A stretch of 64,000 nt of DNA from Advenella sp. S44 (GCF_002810445.1 NZ_NEXS01000003.1:558001-622000), one strand, 5' to 3'. Positions 49,913 through 60,935 are shown, numbered from the stretch's first letter. Translations and numbers: made by a program. Notes: generated by a model from the letters alone, not told the origin.

Positions 49913-49981
49913 CATACGTATCGTATGATTATTTACATTCAGCGCGTATGAATATATTATTCTATTCATACGCAACGTATG
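49913..49981. promoter_or_regulatory. Paired TetR-type operators
   Basis: Two identical-pattern palindromes, CATACG-TAT-CGTATG (49913-49927) and CATACG-CAA-CGTATG (49967-49981), have centres 54 bp apart. Between them GCGTATGAATA (49944-49954) and TATTCATACGC (49963-49973) form a further perfect inverted repeat. The same half-site is thus used five times in 70 bp. The first site starts 15 bases from the tetR ATG. AT-rich sequence between them (TATATTATTC) could hold the promoters. Binding by the adjacent TetR is inferred. Confidence 0.8.
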
Positions 49982-50019
49982 TATTATCGCCATCCCTTAA
50001 ACCGAGGGCAAGTAAAACT

Positions 50020-50151
50020 ATGCCGGAGAACCAAATGATTAAGCCGTATCGAGAACGTGGAAGTGCATTCGCCACCAGCAGCTTGGCCCACCGGGCTACA
50101 GGACTGATTGGCGCAGCTTGCGAGGGGCGCCGCGACCGCCAGGTGGCGTAG
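50020..50151 (+). CDS. Putative 43-residue ORF between the operators and the MFS gene
   Basis: ATG 50020 opens a 43-codon frame; an internal ATG at 50035 has GGAGA 5-6 bases upstream and would give 38 residues starting MIKPYRERGSAF. The peptide is basic with no family I recognise. It lies in the 300-base leader of the MFS gene. It may be a leader peptide or chance. The rest of the gap (50152-50295) shows nothing but the MFS ribosome site AAGGA. Confidence 0.25.
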   Translation: MPENQMIKPYRERGSAFATSSLAHRATGLIGAACEGRRDRQVA

Positions 50152-50295
50152 CGTTTGCCCGACGGGCCTGGAACCGGGGCGCTGGAATTGCCAATCACGA
50201 TCTTGGCGCATCGGCGTCTGCCTGATCTGGCTTCGCCCACATCCGACGCTGCATGACGGCGGCACGGTCTTCTAAACACGATAAGGATCAATCAC

Positions 50296-51504
50296 ATGAA
50301 CTGCTCATCACCGGCTTCGGAACAAACCGCGGCCCGACACCCCTGGCTTGCCGTGACCGCTGTGGGTCTTGCGACCTTCTGCGTAGTAACCACCGAGATG
50401 TTGCCCGTCGGTCTGCTTACGCCAATTGCAGAGACGCTGGACACCTCTTCCGGTACCGCCGGGCTGATGATTTCCCTGCCAGCGCTGCTGGCTGCTGTGT
50501 TCGCGCCATTGGTCGTGCTCGCGGCCGGCGGCTTGGACAGGCGCTGGATTCTTTGTGGCTTACTGGGGCTGCTTGTCATCGCCAATGTTGCCGGTGCACT
50601 GGCATCGGGCATTGGAGGGATGCTGGCCACCCGCGTTCTGGTCGGTTTTTGCATAGGCGGCATATGGGCGATCGCCGCAGGCCTGGCTCCCCGGCTGGTC
50701 GCCCCGCCTGCGATCGGCCTGGCGACATCCATTATTTTCGGCGGTGTGGCCGCCGCTTCCGTGCTGGGTGTGCCGCTGGGTGCGCTAATCGGCGAGGCTT
50801 TTGGGTGGCGCTGGGCCTTTGGTGGTATGGCCATACTCAGCGCCTTGGTCTTGGGCCTGCATTGGGCAGTGATTCCGTCGTTACCTGTTGCGGGTTCAAT
50901 GTCGGTGCGCCACTTCGGCGCGCAATTGGCTAATCGTCACTTGCAGACCGGCATGGTGTTGACGCTGCTATTGGTGGCCGGTCACTTTATGGCTTTTACA
51001 TTTGTGCGCCCCTTGCTGCTGTCGGTTTCCGGTTTTGATTCGCAGTGGATTGGCGGATTATTATTTGCTTACGGTATCGCGGGTATTATCGGCAATTTTC
51101 TGATCGGCATGTTGGCGACCCGGCACACACAACGGACGCTGCTGGCGATTGCACTGGGCCTGCTGCTGACGCCAGCGTTGTTTCTGCTTGTGGGGGACTC
51201 CACTATTGGCGGCGGCGCAACGTTACTGTTCTGGGGATTGGCCTATGGCGGGGTGTCGGTTGGCCTGATGACCTGGGTGATGAAAGCGGCGGCAGGCGCG
51301 GTGGAAGCGGCCACGGCATTGTATGTGGGTGTTTTCAACACAGGCATTGCGATGGGAGCGTGGCTGGGCGGTCGGGTTGTTGATTCGCTGGGGCTGACAA
51401 TCAATCTATGGCTGGCCGGTGCGTTTGCCGCAGGCGCGGTACTGATCACCTTCACACCAGGCTTGTGGCGGCATACGGCGACCGCCGAGGGATATACGTC
51501 ATAA
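50296..51504 (+). CDS. DHA1-type major facilitator drug exporter
   Basis: The 402-residue protein has twelve hydrophobic segments. The DHA1 features TEMLPVGLLTPIAETL (first segment), GGLDRRWIL in the loop 2-3 position and RVLVGFCIGGIWAIAAGLAPRLV (motif B/C region) fit the AraJ/YdhP-like proton antiporters. AAGGA about 10 bases before ATG 50296 supports the start. The divergent TetR repressor and its operators suggest drug-inducible expression. The substrate is unknown. Confidence 0.88.
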   Translation: MNCSSPASEQTAARHPWLAVTAVGLATFCVVTTEMLPVGLLTPIAETLDTSSGTAGLMISLPALLAAVFAPLVVLAAGGLDRRWILCGLLGLLVIANVAGALASGIGGMLATRVLVGFCIGGIWAIAAGLAPRLVAPPAIGLATSIIFGGVAAASVLGVPLGALIGEAFGWRWAFGGMAILSALVLGLHWAVIPSLPVAGSMSVRHFGAQLANRHLQTGMVLTLLLVAGHFMAFTFVRPLLLSVSGFDSQWIGGLLFAYGIAGIIGNFLIGMLATRHTQRTLLAIALGLLLTPALFLLVGDSTIGGGATLLFWGLAYGGVSVGLMTWVMKAAAGAVEAATALYVGVFNTGIAMGAWLGGRVVDSLGLTINLWLAGAFAAGAVLITFTPGLWRHTATAEGYTS

Positions 51505-51581
51505 CGGTTGCTTCGTGCGTCTTTATAAAGCTGCGTTCTGACACGTTTTAACGGTATTTCAGATCACGTTATCGCTGGCGC

Positions 51582-52748
51582 TCAGATCGGGGACATTTCA
51601 GAAGCCGTTTGCTGCGGGCGATTGAGGATCACCATATTGTTGCGGTGAATCAGTTCTTCGTCGCGGCAATTGCCAAGAATGCTTTCGATTTCCCGGGTAG
51701 GGTGTCGCATGATCCGCCGGGTGTCGGCCGAAGAGTAATTGGCCAGCCCGCGCGCGATTTCACGATGCTGCTTGTCGGTGCACGCCACGACATCGCCGCG
51801 TTCAAATTCGCCAACAACATCCGTCACACCCACCGCCAGCAGACTTTTGCCTTGCTCAACCAGCGCCGTGCATGCCCCGTCATCGAGCACCAGCTTGCCC
51901 GGCAGGCGCAGATGATCAGCCAACCACTGCTTGCGCGCAGAGCGCAGGGAAGGGGCGGCGCGCAGCTCTGTGCCAATGGCCTCGCCCGTTCCAAGGCGCT
52001 CCAGCACCCGTTCTTCACGTCCGGAGGCAATAATGGTTGTGGCACCGCTACTGGCGGCCCGCTGTGCGGCAAGTACCTTGGTCAGCATGCCGCCGGTGCC
52101 GATATGGCTGCCGGCGCCACCAGCCATTTTCTGCAATGCCGGATCACCGGCTGTTGCCAGATGAATGAAACGCGCATCCGGGTTGCTGCGCGGATCGCTG
52201 TCATAAAGTCCGCGCTGGTCGGTCAGAATGATCAGCGCGTCCGCTTCGATCAGATTGCTGACCACGGCGCCCAGCGTGTCGTTATCGCCCAGTCGTATTT
52301 CATCTGTGACCACGGTATCGTTTTCATTGACGATAGGAATCACACCCAGCTCCAGGAGCTTGAAAATGGTCGAACGGGCATTCAGATAGCGAAGGCGGTC
52401 GGTCAGGTCCTCGTGCGTCAGCAGAATTTGCGCCGCACGCATGTTGTGCGCGGCGAACGCCGACTCATAGGCCTGGATCAGTCCCATCTGGCCCACCGCG
52501 GCGGCGGCCTGCAACTCGCTCATGACCTTGGGGCGGGTTTTCCATTTGAGTCGTGCCATGCCTTCTGCAATGGCGCCGCTGGATACCAGGATCACCTGCT
52601 TGTTTTGGCGACGCAACGTGGCGATTTGCGATGACCATTCCCCGATCGCCTGCGGATCCAGGCCCTGGCCATCGTTGGTAAGCAGGGATGAACCCACTTT
52701 GACGACAATGCGTCTTGCCGTGGCCACTGAAGAAACGAAATCGCTCAT
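51582..52748 (-). CDS. proB: ProB, glutamate 5-kinase
   Basis: The 388-residue enzyme phosphorylates glutamate in the first step of proline synthesis. The amino-acid-kinase domain (about 1-262) has [36 protein letters not shown] and [12 protein letters not shown]. The C-terminal PUA domain (about 285-370) has [20 protein letters not shown]. Its location after obgE is standard in betaproteobacteria; proA is not adjacent. The start ATG 52748 lies 45 bases after obgE. Confidence 0.94.
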   Translation of the reverse strand: MSDFVSSVATARRIVVKVGSSLLTNDGQGLDPQAIGEWSSQIATLRRQNKQVILVSSGAIAEGMARLKWKTRPKVMSELQAAAAVGQMGLIQAYESAFAAHNMRAAQILLTHEDLTDRLRYLNARSTIFKLLELGVIPIVNENDTVVTDEIRLGDNDTLGAVVSNLIEADALIILTDQRGLYDSDPRSNPDARFIHLATAGDPALQKMAGGAGSHIGTGGMLTKVLAAQRAASSGATTIIASGREERVLERLGTGEAIGTELRAAPSLRSARKQWLADHLRLPGKLVLDDGACTALVEQGKSLLAVGVTDVVGEFERGDVVACTDKQHREIARGLANYSSADTRRIMRHPTREIESILGNCRDEELIHRNNMVILNRPQQTASEMSPI

Positions 52749-52793
52749 GTTGCAAAAATCCAGAAGAGGGGTCGAAGGGTAAAGAGATGGCCG

Positions 52794-53969
<1,176 letters not shown>

Positions 53970-54031
53970 TCACGCGGGCGCTCTTGGGGGTGCCCGCGCG
54001 CGCTGCGGAGTAAAAAAGCGTACTGCAGAAT

Positions 54032-54067
54032 AAAAAATGCCGTTCACCTGGCGACAAGTGAACGGCA
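54032..54067 (-). terminator. Rho-independent terminator after rpmA
   Basis: On the minus strand TGCCGTTCAC-TTG pairs with CAG-GTGAACGGCA (54038-54067), closed by TCGC, with one internal mismatch, and runs into six T residues. It lies 23 bases after the rpmA stop. It separates the ribosomal protein genes from obgE, so obgE needs read-through or its own promoter in 53913-54031. Confidence 0.88.
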
Positions 54068-54090
54068 CTGCATGATGTCCGGGGAAAGGT

Positions 54091-54351
54091 TTAGTTTACC
54101 TTTGTGACGGAAACGGTATGCTTGTTGAGTGCGCCTTTATGTGAAAAGGAAACACTGCCGTCTACCAGTGCGTACAGAGTGTGGTCTTTACCCATACCGA
54201 CATTGGGTCCCGGGTGAAAACGTGTGCCACGCTGACGAACAATGATTGAACCGGCTGGAATGACTTCACCGCCAAAGGCTTTTACGCCCAGTCGTTTGGA
54301 TTCCGAGTCGCGACCGTTACGAGTTGAGCCGCCGCCCTTTTTCTGTGCCAT
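54091..54351 (-). CDS. rpmA: 50S ribosomal protein L27
   Basis: The 86-residue protein sits at the peptidyl-transferase centre. The N-terminus [20 protein letters not shown], then [23 protein letters not shown], is the L27 signature, and no cleavable extension is present. It lies 33 bases downstream of rplU on the same transcript and is followed by a terminator. Confidence 0.98.
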   Translation of the reverse strand: MAQKKGGGSTRNGRDSESKRLGVKAFGGEVIPAGSIIVRQRGTRFHPGPNVGMGKDHTLYALVDGSVSFSHKGALNKHTVSVTKVN

Positions 54352-54384
54352 GTTTAAGCTCCTGTTGTACTGTTAACGAACGGA

Positions 54385-54696
54385 TCAAGCAGTAATTGCT
54401 TCGATGACGATCTGGGTGTAGTTCTGGCGATGGCCCTGGTGCCGCTGGTAATGCTTGCGACGGCGCATTTTGAAAATTTTCACCTTGTCGTGACGTCCAT
54501 GTGCAAGAACTTTGGCTTTAACCACAGCGCCAGCAACCAAGGGAGCACCCACTTTGAGTGTTTCACCTTCGCCTACTGACAAAACCTGGTCTAGCGAGAT
54601 TTCTTGCCCGATGTCTGCCGGTATCTGTTCTACCTTAAGTTTTTGACCTTCGGCAACACGATACTGCTTGCCTCCGGTTTTTATGACCGCGTACAT
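54385..54696 (-). CDS. rplU: 50S ribosomal protein L21
   Basis: The 103-residue 23S rRNA-binding protein has [18 protein letters not shown] at the N-terminus and [19 protein letters not shown] near the C-terminus, as expected. It is the first gene of the rplU-rpmA unit. A strong promoter lies about 60-90 bases upstream. Confidence 0.98.
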   Translation of the reverse strand: MYAVIKTGGKQYRVAEGQKLKVEQIPADIGQEISLDQVLSVGEGETLKVGAPLVAGAVVKAKVLAHGRHDKVKIFKMRRRKHYQRHQGHRQNYTQIVIEAITA

Positions 54697-54753
54697 ATGG
54701 GTTAACCTCTAAAAATAAATTTGGAATTAGCACATTTGAATGCTAAGCCCGTT

Positions 54754-54783
54754 ATTCTACTGCGAAAAACGATAAAAAGTCAA
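54754..54783 (-). promoter_or_regulatory. Sigma-70-type promoter of rplU-rpmA
   Basis: On the minus strand TTGACT (complement of 54778-54783) and TAGAAT (complement of 54754-54759) are separated by 18 bases of AT-rich sequence. They lie about 60 bases upstream of the rplU ATG. Spacing and hexamers are close to consensus, fitting a ribosomal protein operon. Confidence 0.7.
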
Positions 54784-54856
54784 AAGAATCAATTGCTTGT
54801 TTGCAGCAAACCGCCAAATACACAGGTTTTCGGACAAAAATGTGGTATTTCTGCTG

Positions 54857-56026
54857 TCAGGTGGCCATCGGAGAGCGCCTTGCGGGTGCATCGCGGGCCC
54901 AGTCGTTCGCAACCACAAAGCCGCGATGTATTTCCGTGCAGGCCTGCTTGCGCGCTATCGGCACTGTCGCCCCGGACTGCCATGTTGGCTCGTTGTCTGG
55001 CATAGCTTGCTCGCCAATGGTGCCCTTGCTTGCCGGTGTGCCTGGCGGGGCCAGTGCCACAATCAATAATCCGGGCCGTTGGCCAGTTGGGGCGGCATCT
55101 GCCGAGAACCACGCTTGCAGTTGCGCCAGCAAGGCGGCCGTATCCAATGTGTCGGCGATATCGGCCTCATGGTGTGACAGCCATTGCATGCGCGACAGGA
55201 TGCGCCAGCGCAAGCCGGGGGAACCGACCCCGGCCGTTGTCTGCAGGCGTTTGACAAAATCGGCATGTGTAAGCCACCAGCCCCGCAGATGTCGTGGATT
55301 GAGCAAGGCTGTGCCGGCTGCCTCGGCAGACAGCTCAGTCTCTGGAAGCAGGTAATCATCCCAGCGGTTTCCGTGCAAGGGATAGAACAGCCAGCCCTTG
55401 ACGTAGGCGGCAGCGTCGTCGATGCGCATGCCTAGCTGCCTGTAAACCTCGGGCGTGGCCGAAAGCCGCAGCTGCTGGTCGCGCAATTTTCCGGTTTTGC
55501 GCGCCAGCGTATCTCGCTGCTGCAGACCGACAAACCGGTCGGCGACGACGCCTGCCTGTTCTGTCTGCGGCAAATACAAGTAGCACTTGACGGCCAGTTC
55601 CCAGTGCCAGACCTGGCCGCTGTCACGGTCACGCCAGACGTAATCGAGCTCGCCGACAGTCTGGCGCACAGCGCCAGTGCCCCGAGATACGATCAAATGA
55701 ATAGGGGTATGTTGTGCCAGCAACTGGATGCCATCGACGTGTTGCAGTGCAGTGCCAAGCAGGGCTTCGGCGTAAAGTCCGAGGCGGCGGTAGCTGGTAT
55801 GAAAGTCCGCGGCCAGCACTTGAGGTGCTTCGCCTTCGAGCGTCAGCCAGCGGGCGATGTCAGGCAGCGAGGTAGCAGGCCATGCCGCCAATGGCAGACC
55901 CGCAGTCGCAGACAACAGGTCAGGGGAATGGATGAGCCAGTGCAGGTCGCGCCAGGCCTGCGTGTACGCCGCAGGCCTGGCCGGGATATCAGGAACGGTA
56001 GTCGGCGTTGATGCTGACGTACTCAT
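54857..56026 (-). CDS. DUF1853 family protein
   Basis: The 389-residue soluble protein of unknown function has the DUF1853 landmarks: a central [27 protein letters not shown] (about 135-161) and [14 protein letters not shown] (about 235). The E-x-D ... E-x-AVKCYL arrangement resembles PD-(D/E)XK nuclease cores, but that is my inference. ATG 56026 lies inside the end of argJ (38-base overlap), the most natural start; the frame is open to 56179. It is followed downstream by rplU on the same strand, with the rplU promoter inside the 160-base gap. Confidence 0.8.
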   Translation of the reverse strand: MSTSASTPTTVPDIPARPAAYTQAWRDLHWLIHSPDLLSATAGLPLAAWPATSLPDIARWLTLEGEAPQVLAADFHTSYRRLGLYAEALLGTALQHVDGIQLLAQHTPIHLIVSRGTGAVRQTVGELDYVWRDRDSGQVWHWELAVKCYLYLPQTEQAGVVADRFVGLQQRDTLARKTGKLRDQQLRLSATPEVYRQLGMRIDDAAAYVKGWLFYPLHGNRWDDYLLPETELSAEAAGTALLNPRHLRGWWLTHADFVKRLQTTAGVGSPGLRWRILSRMQWLSHHEADIADTLDTAALLAQLQAWFSADAAPTGQRPGLLIVALAPPGTPASKGTIGEQAMPDNEPTWQSGATVPIARKQACTEIHRGFVVANDWARDAPARRSPMAT

Positions 56027-57215
56027 GCGAGAAATCGCAACTGTATACGGTTTCCGATACATTGCCGCGACCCAGGGCGACACGTACCAGGATTTCCGAC
56101 TGTTGCATGATGCGCTGGCCATCTTCTTCGGCATAGTCCGGATTACGGCCGCCGTCCGTAGCAACCAGTACATCGTCAAGCCACAGTCGCAGGAGGTTGA
56201 CGTTCAGGTCGTCAACGCCGGCATAGCCAATGGCCGCCAGAATCCGTCCCAGGTTCGGGTCCGAGGCGTAGAACGCGGTTTTGACAAGGGGGGAATGCGC
56301 GATTGCGTATGCGATTTTAAGGGCGGTCTGGCTGCTTTCAGCTTCCTCAACCTGAATCGTGATGAATTTCGTGGCCCCTTCAGCATCGCGCACAATTTTC
56401 TGTGCCAACTCGCGCGCCACTTCGGTCATCTCGGCCTTGATGCTTTCGTAATGTGGACTTTTTTCGTCCTGGACCTGGATGCCGCTTTGGCCGGTGGCAA
56501 TGGCAATGAACGAATCGTTGGTTGAGGTGTCGCCGTCTACCGTGATGCGGTTAAACGAACGGTTGGCTATGTCCTTGACCAGTTCCTTGAGCAGGGCAGG
56601 CGCAATTTCCGCATCGGTTGCCACAAAGCCCAGCATGGTGGCCATGTTCGGCCGAATCATGCCGGCGCCCTTGCTGATGCCGGTGATGCTGACCTTGCGT
56701 CCGTCCAGCGTTAGCTGTCTTGAGCAGACTTTGGGTAGCGTATCGGTCGTCATGATGCTGTGGGCAGCCCGCAGCCACGCGTTCTTGTCCAGCGTCCGGA
56801 TGCATTGGGGCAGGGCAGCCGTAATCTTGTCTACCGGAAGGGGTTCAAGAATCACGCCGGTCGAAAATGGCAGAACCTCTTCTTCCAGCAGGCCCAGTTC
56901 TTTGGACAGCACGCGGCAGGTTTCGAATGCGCGTTCCAGGCCATCGGCGCCGGTACCCGCATTGGCGTTGCCAGTATTGATGACCAGGGCGCGCATGGCA
57001 TTGCCCTTGGCCAGGCGCGATTCACAGATCTGTACCGGGGCCGCTCTGAAACGGTTACGGGTAAAAACGCCGGCAACCGAGGTGCCTGGCGTGAATTTGA
57101 ACAATGTTAGGTCATCATGGCCGGGTTTTTTGATGCCGGCCTGCGCGATGCCAATTTCAACCCCTGCTACCGGATAGATAGCTGATTCGTCAGGTATATT
57201 TAAGTTTACAGCCAT
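55989..57215 (-). CDS. argJ: ArgJ, bifunctional ornithine acetyltransferase/N-acetylglutamate synthase
   Basis: The 408-residue enzyme recycles acetyl groups in arginine synthesis. It self-cleaves before the threonine in [11 protein letters not shown] (about residue 190), which is intact. [33 protein letters not shown] and [15 protein letters not shown] are also typical. The end overlaps the DUF1853 start by 38 bases. The start lies 216 bases from the hemL-derived repeats. Confidence 0.95.
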   Translation of the reverse strand: MAVNLNIPDESAIYPVAGVEIGIAQAGIKKPGHDDLTLFKFTPGTSVAGVFTRNRFRAAPVQICESRLAKGNAMRALVINTGNANAGTGADGLERAFETCRVLSKELGLLEEEVLPFSTGVILEPLPVDKITAALPQCIRTLDKNAWLRAAHSIMTTDTLPKVCSRQLTLDGRKVSITGISKGAGMIRPNMATMLGFVATDAEIAPALLKELVKDIANRSFNRITVDGDTSTNDSFIAIATGQSGIQVQDEKSPHYESIKAEMTEVARELAQKIVRDAEGATKFITIQVEEAESSQTALKIAYAIAHSPLVKTAFYASDPNLGRILAAIGYAGVDDLNVNLLRLWLDDVLVATDGGRNPDYAEEDGQRIMQQSEILVRVALGRGNVSETVYSCDFSHEYVSINADYRS

Positions 57216-57574
57216 ACAGCTTCAACACCTTTAACATATTATGGATAACCCTGAGTGTAGCGTCTTTTTAATTTCACATTGAGAAAACCGGGCTATCCGG
57301 AAAAAATTCTACGGGCTGGAAAATAATCTACATGATGGTGCGCAAGGCTTGAGAAGGACATGACCCACGCGTGATGTTTTGTGCAGGTACTAGCCCCGTT
57401 TGCACGGCGGGTGTATAGGGCGTGGTACCTGCCGTCCGTTTATCGCAGTGCAAATGCACGGGGGCCGTCAATTTTATGGCAGCAAAATGGGAGACCGGCC
57501 GTCCAATTAACGCAGCGCAAACGCGAGGGCGTCTGTCAATTTACAGCAAAACAGACGCGTGACCTGCGGTCAAT
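57216..57574. other. 359-base gap between hemL and argJ
   Basis: 57216-57430 is the argJ leader and promoter region; a stretch TTTTTAATTTCACATTG (57269-57285) is its most AT-rich part. The remainder, 57431-57574, is four tandem units related to the hemL 3' end plus the first bases of the fifth, listed separately. I see no gene. Confidence 0.6.
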
Positions 57575-57599
57575 TTATAACAGTGCGAACGCGCGGGCG
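57431..57599. repeat. Tandem 33-34-bp array derived from the hemL 3' end, five units
   Basis: Units start at 57431, 57464, 57498, 57532 and 57566. Each reads roughly GCCGTCAATTTA, a few bases, GCAG-GCAAACGCG, then GGGC. The fifth unit (57566-57599) contains the true hemL end, including the last codons AARAFALL and the TAA (57575-57577). Minus-strand copies keep the pattern CGCGTTTGCACTG-TAA. The copies differ at many positions, so the duplication is old. A further GCCGT begins the next hemL segment at 57600. Confidence 0.85.
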
Positions 57600-58852
57600 G
57601 CCGTATCCAGGGTCTGTTCAATGATCTGGTCGCTATGGCAGGCGGAGACGAAACCGGCTTCGAATGCGGACGGTGCCAAATGAACGCCGTTGTCCAGCAT
57701 GCCATGGAAAAAGGTCTTGAATGCCTCGTTGTCCACATCCGAGACTTCTGCAAAGCTGGTGGGGATCGTTTCGCGGAAGTACAGGCCGAACATGCCGCCC
57801 ACCGAGTCGGCGCAGAAGGGCACGCCTGCTGCCTTTGCTTTTTCCTGAAGGCCGGTAACCAGTTTGGCCGACTGGTTCTGTAGATGCTCGTAGAAGCCCG
57901 GGCGTGAAAGTATTTCAAGTGTGATAAGACCCGCGGCTACGGATACGGGATTTCCCGATAGCGTGCCTGCCTGATATACGGGGCCCAGCGGTGCGATTTG
58001 ATCCATAATGTCGGCGCGGCCGCCAAAGGCGCCTACCGGCATGCCGCCCCCGATCACTTTGGCCAGCGTGGTCAGATCAGGCGTGACGCCGGACAAACCC
58101 TGAACCCCTTCGGGGCCGACACGAAAACCGGTCATGACTTCGTCGAAAACCAGCAGTGCGCCATATTCGGTGCACAAGGCGCGCAGGCCCGCCAGAAAGC
58201 CTTCTGCCGGTTTGATCAGGTTCATATTGCCGGCAATGGGTTCGACAATAATGCAGGCAATGTCGTTCCCGAATTCGGCAAAGGCAGCCTTGACTGCGTC
58301 CAGGTTGTTGTAGTCCAGAACCAGGGTATGAGCGACGAATTCGGCCGGAACGCCGGCAGAGGTCGGGTTGCCAAAGGTCATCAGGCCTGAACCGGCCTTG
58401 ACCAGCAGGCTGTCTGCATGGCCATGGTAGCAGCCTTCGAATTTGATGATTTTGTTGCGGCCAGTGGCACCACGCGCCAGGCGAATGGCGCTCATGGTCG
58501 CTTCGGTGCCCGAGCTGACCAGACGCACTTTTTCAATGGACGGGATGCGTGCAATAATCGCTTCGGCCAGGCGTGACTCTGCTTCGGTCGGTGCGCCGAA
58601 AGACAGGCCGGATTCTGCGGCTCGCTGCACGGCCTCAATGACTTCAGGGTGAGCGTGACCGACGATGGCCGGCCCCCAGGAACCGAGATAGTCAATATAT
58701 TGTTTACCATCGGCATCCCAGATATGCGCATCCTTGGCCCTGGTGATGAAGCGTGGGGTGCCGCCGACCGAGCGGAAGGCGCGTACCGGCGAGTTGACAC
58801 CGCCCGGAATGGATTGAAGGGCGCGTTTAAAGAGAATTTCGTTCTGGGACAT
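57575..58852 (-). CDS. hemL: HemL, glutamate-1-semialdehyde 2,1-aminomutase
   Basis: The 425-residue PLP enzyme makes 5-aminolevulinate for heme and siroheme. The PLP lysine is K265 in [18 protein letters not shown], with D237 in [29 protein letters not shown] is the N-terminal signature. ATG 58852 gives [12 protein letters not shown] and the usual length; the frame is open to 58897. The last codons belong to a 34-bp unit repeated downstream. It lies 114 bases after thiE. Confidence 0.95.
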   Translation of the reverse strand: MSQNEILFKRALQSIPGGVNSPVRAFRSVGGTPRFITRAKDAHIWDADGKQYIDYLGSWGPAIVGHAHPEVIEAVQRAAESGLSFGAPTEAESRLAEAIIARIPSIEKVRLVSSGTEATMSAIRLARGATGRNKIIKFEGCYHGHADSLLVKAGSGLMTFGNPTSAGVPAEFVAHTLVLDYNNLDAVKAAFAEFGNDIACIIVEPIAGNMNLIKPAEGFLAGLRALCTEYGALLVFDEVMTGFRVGPEGVQGLSGVTPDLTTLAKVIGGGMPVGAFGGRADIMDQIAPLGPVYQAGTLSGNPVSVAAGLITLEILSRPGFYEHLQNQSAKLVTGLQEKAKAAGVPFCADSVGGMFGLYFRETIPTSFAEVSDVDNEAFKTFFHGMLDNGVHLAPSAFEAGFVSACHSDQIIEQTLDTAARAFALL

Positions 58853-58966
58853 AATGAAAGCTTTATCCGAAAAATGAGTGAAATAAAGGCTGGCCACGGC
58901 TGGTTGCTATGTCGGCTGTTTAGCCGGTGGCGCCTGCGATATGACTGGCCAGGAAAGCACCAGCCA

Positions 58967-59635
58967 TTACGACGCAGGGCGGTGCTGCTCGAACAGGGAC
59001 GCATAATAGGCGGCGGCGCCGCGAATGTCCTCTTCGCCAAACAGGCCGGTGATAACCGCAATACTGTCGGCGCCGGCTTGCACTGCCAGATGCGCATTTT
59101 GCCGGTTGATGCCGCCAATACCGACCAGCGTTGTTGCCTGGTTTGCGCCGGGCAGTGTTCTGGTTTCCCGAAAGAGCGACAGCGGTGCACGGACCGCTTC
59201 GGGTTTGACCGTAGAAGGAAAAAGCGCGCCAAATGCGATGTAATCGGTCTGATCCTGCAGGGCAGCGGCCGCCAGTCCCAGGCTGTCATAGCACGATACA
59301 CCGATCAGAAAGGGCGCATGTCCCTGGCTTTGCAGCCGGGAGCGAACCGTTGCGACCGTGGCGTCATCTTTACCCAAATGGACGCCATCGGCATCCAGCG
59401 CCAGTGCCAGCTCCCAGTCATCATTGACAATAAACAGCACGCCGGCGTCACGGCAGATGTCGCGCAGTGATGCTGCAACATCGCGCGCCTGTTCTGGCTG
59501 CATGGTTTTGTGTCGCCACTGCAGTACCCGCATGCCGCCTTCGCAGGCTAGCGAAACTGCCTGTCTCAGGCGATCGGCATCGTGCCATTCGGGGGTAATG
59601 CCGTATAGGCCAGGGGGGAACGTGTTTGCTGTCAT
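58967..59635 (-). CDS. thiE: ThiE, thiamin-phosphate synthase
   Basis: The 222-residue TIM-barrel enzyme joins HMP-PP and the thiazole phosphate. LYGITPEW, VLQWRHK, FIVNDDWELALALDADGVHLGKDD, LIGVSCYDS, FGALFPSTVKP and VGIGGINRQNAHLAVQAGADSIAVITGLFG follow the family order. The substrate-loop phosphate-binding residues are present. It is 92 bases downstream of the thiD-like gene on the same strand and is probably cotranscribed with it. No TPP element was seen upstream. Confidence 0.93.
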   Translation of the reverse strand: MTANTFPPGLYGITPEWHDADRLRQAVSLACEGGMRVLQWRHKTMQPEQARDVAASLRDICRDAGVLFIVNDDWELALALDADGVHLGKDDATVATVRSRLQSQGHAPFLIGVSCYDSLGLAAAALQDQTDYIAFGALFPSTVKPEAVRAPLSLFRETRTLPGANQATTLVGIGGINRQNAHLAVQAGADSIAVITGLFGEEDIRGAAAYYASLFEQHRPAS

Positions 59636-59727
59636 TGACCTGTTGTACGTAAATTAGATGAGCTTATGCATGAAAGTATAGCGAGAATACGCAGGTGGTT
59701 GTCCCTGCCTGCGTATTTGGCGCGCGA

Positions 59728-60537
59728 TCAGGTTTTTTGCAATCTTTGCGCAACCAGTTTGCTCATGCCCAGCTTGCGTCCGTCGGCCAGCGCCTTGTGG
59801 GCGTAAGTGATGGCTTGTTCGCAGGCCAGGGACAGAGGCGCGCCCCGTGCCAGCTCACATGCCAGCGCGGCGCTGATCATATCGCCGGCTTCGGATTGAC
59901 CGGCGAGTGGAAAAAAGCCGAAAGCCGAGCTGCGCTCGCCCCCTTCGAGCAATATATGCTGATGGGCGCTGTCGGGAGACGGGCAAAACAGAGACAGGCA
60001 CGATTTTGCTCCGGCTGCCAGAATAGCTTCGAGTACGACCGGAATCGGGTTCTCGTTGTCATGCTCATCTTCCGGGGCCCATAAATTCAGATAGCTGCAA
60101 TCGACCACAACGCAACTGGCTTGCGGGATGAGCGTTTCCCAGGTTGCCAGGAGCAGCGCTTCTATCTCGTCATCGGAACTGTCTTCTATGACCGACGCAT
60201 ATTGCGGCCCGAGATACAGAACCAGAGGCACACTGTCATAATCGGCAGCGATTTGCGCAATGACGCTGGCGTGATCCGGGCTGTACAGCCCGCCAGCCCG
60301 GATGGCGTGCACCGAGATGTCTTCCAGAAGGCAGCGCGCCTGATTGTCCAGAATCTCTTCGGAGACTGGATGAATTTCCTCTATGACTCCCGTATCCTGA
60401 ACCGTAATGGCGGTCAGCGCGGTCACCGCCTGGCAAGCAAATTGCGCGGCGGTCAGGACATCGCCGGCAAGCCCCGAACGTCCGGTTGGATCCAGGTGGT
60501 TGAAAAACAGCACTGCAGGGGGATTATCAGGAGACAC
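59728..60537 (-). CDS. thiD: ThiD-like hydroxymethylpyrimidine(-phosphate) kinase
   Basis: The 269-residue ribokinase-fold protein opens with FFNHLDPTGRSGLAGDVLTAAQFACQAVTALTAITVQDT, the ThiD N-terminal block, although the usual G-S-D-x-S-G-G-A-G reads N-H-L-D-P-T-G-R-S-G. The C-terminal motif EAGDMISAALACELARG supplies the catalytic aspartate. The middle is divergent and acidic (EDEHDNEN). Start GTG 60537. It lies next to thiE, fitting HMP phosphate kinase. Because of the divergence I would not exclude a changed substrate. Confidence 0.75.
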   Translation of the reverse strand: MSPDNPPAVLFFNHLDPTGRSGLAGDVLTAAQFACQAVTALTAITVQDTGVIEEIHPVSEEILDNQARCLLEDISVHAIRAGGLYSPDHASVIAQIAADYDSVPLVLYLGPQYASVIEDSSDDEIEALLLATWETLIPQASCVVVDCSYLNLWAPEDEHDNENPIPVVLEAILAAGAKSCLSLFCPSPDSAHQHILLEGGERSSAFGFFPLAGQSEAGDMISAALACELARGAPLSLACEQAITYAHKALADGRKLGMSKLVAQRLQKT

Positions 60538-60745
60538 AAGAAGAACGAAAGGAAAGACGAAAGCGGTGAAAGTAGCCGGTGCGCAAAAAAAGCACGGCGC
60601 GGTTTTTGGTAAAGCGGGCCAAAGTGTGTATTTTAAATTAAAATGGATACTAAAGCGTGCGCAGGCATGTTTTCTGGAACAAGCCTTCAGGCCCGTTCCA
60701 TCCGATTCGTGAAGTTACATTTGAATGTTAGGAAATAACCGTATT

Positions 60746-60910
60746 ATGCGTACCTGGATGTGTTTAATTTGTGGTTGGGTTTATGATGAGGAAACCGGCG
60801 TTCCCGAAGAGGGGATTGCACCGGGTACCAAATGGGAAGATGTTCCCCCCAACTGGGTCTGTCCTGAGTGCGGTGCGCGCAAGGAAGACTTTGAAATGAT
60901 GGAAATCTGA
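60746..60910 (+). CDS. Rubredoxin
   Basis: The 54-residue electron-transfer protein has the two CxxC loops binding one iron: CLICGWVYDE and CPECGARKEDFE. WEDVPPNWVCPECG is diagnostic. ATG 60746 gives the usual MRTWMCLICGW; ATG 60725 would add seven residues, and AGGA near 60730 stands about 11 bases from the chosen start. It is divergent from the thiD-like gene and 25 bases before yqgE. Its redox partner is unknown. Confidence 0.94.
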   Translation: MRTWMCLICGWVYDEETGVPEEGIAPGTKWEDVPPNWVCPECGARKEDFEMMEI

Positions 60911-60935
60911 CGCGCATCCCAAAAAAGGAAGGACC

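Noticed and set aside
49962-50291. Minus-strand 109-codon frame in the TetR-MFS gap
   Set aside because: It runs through the operators, lacks a start signal and has no recognisable domain.
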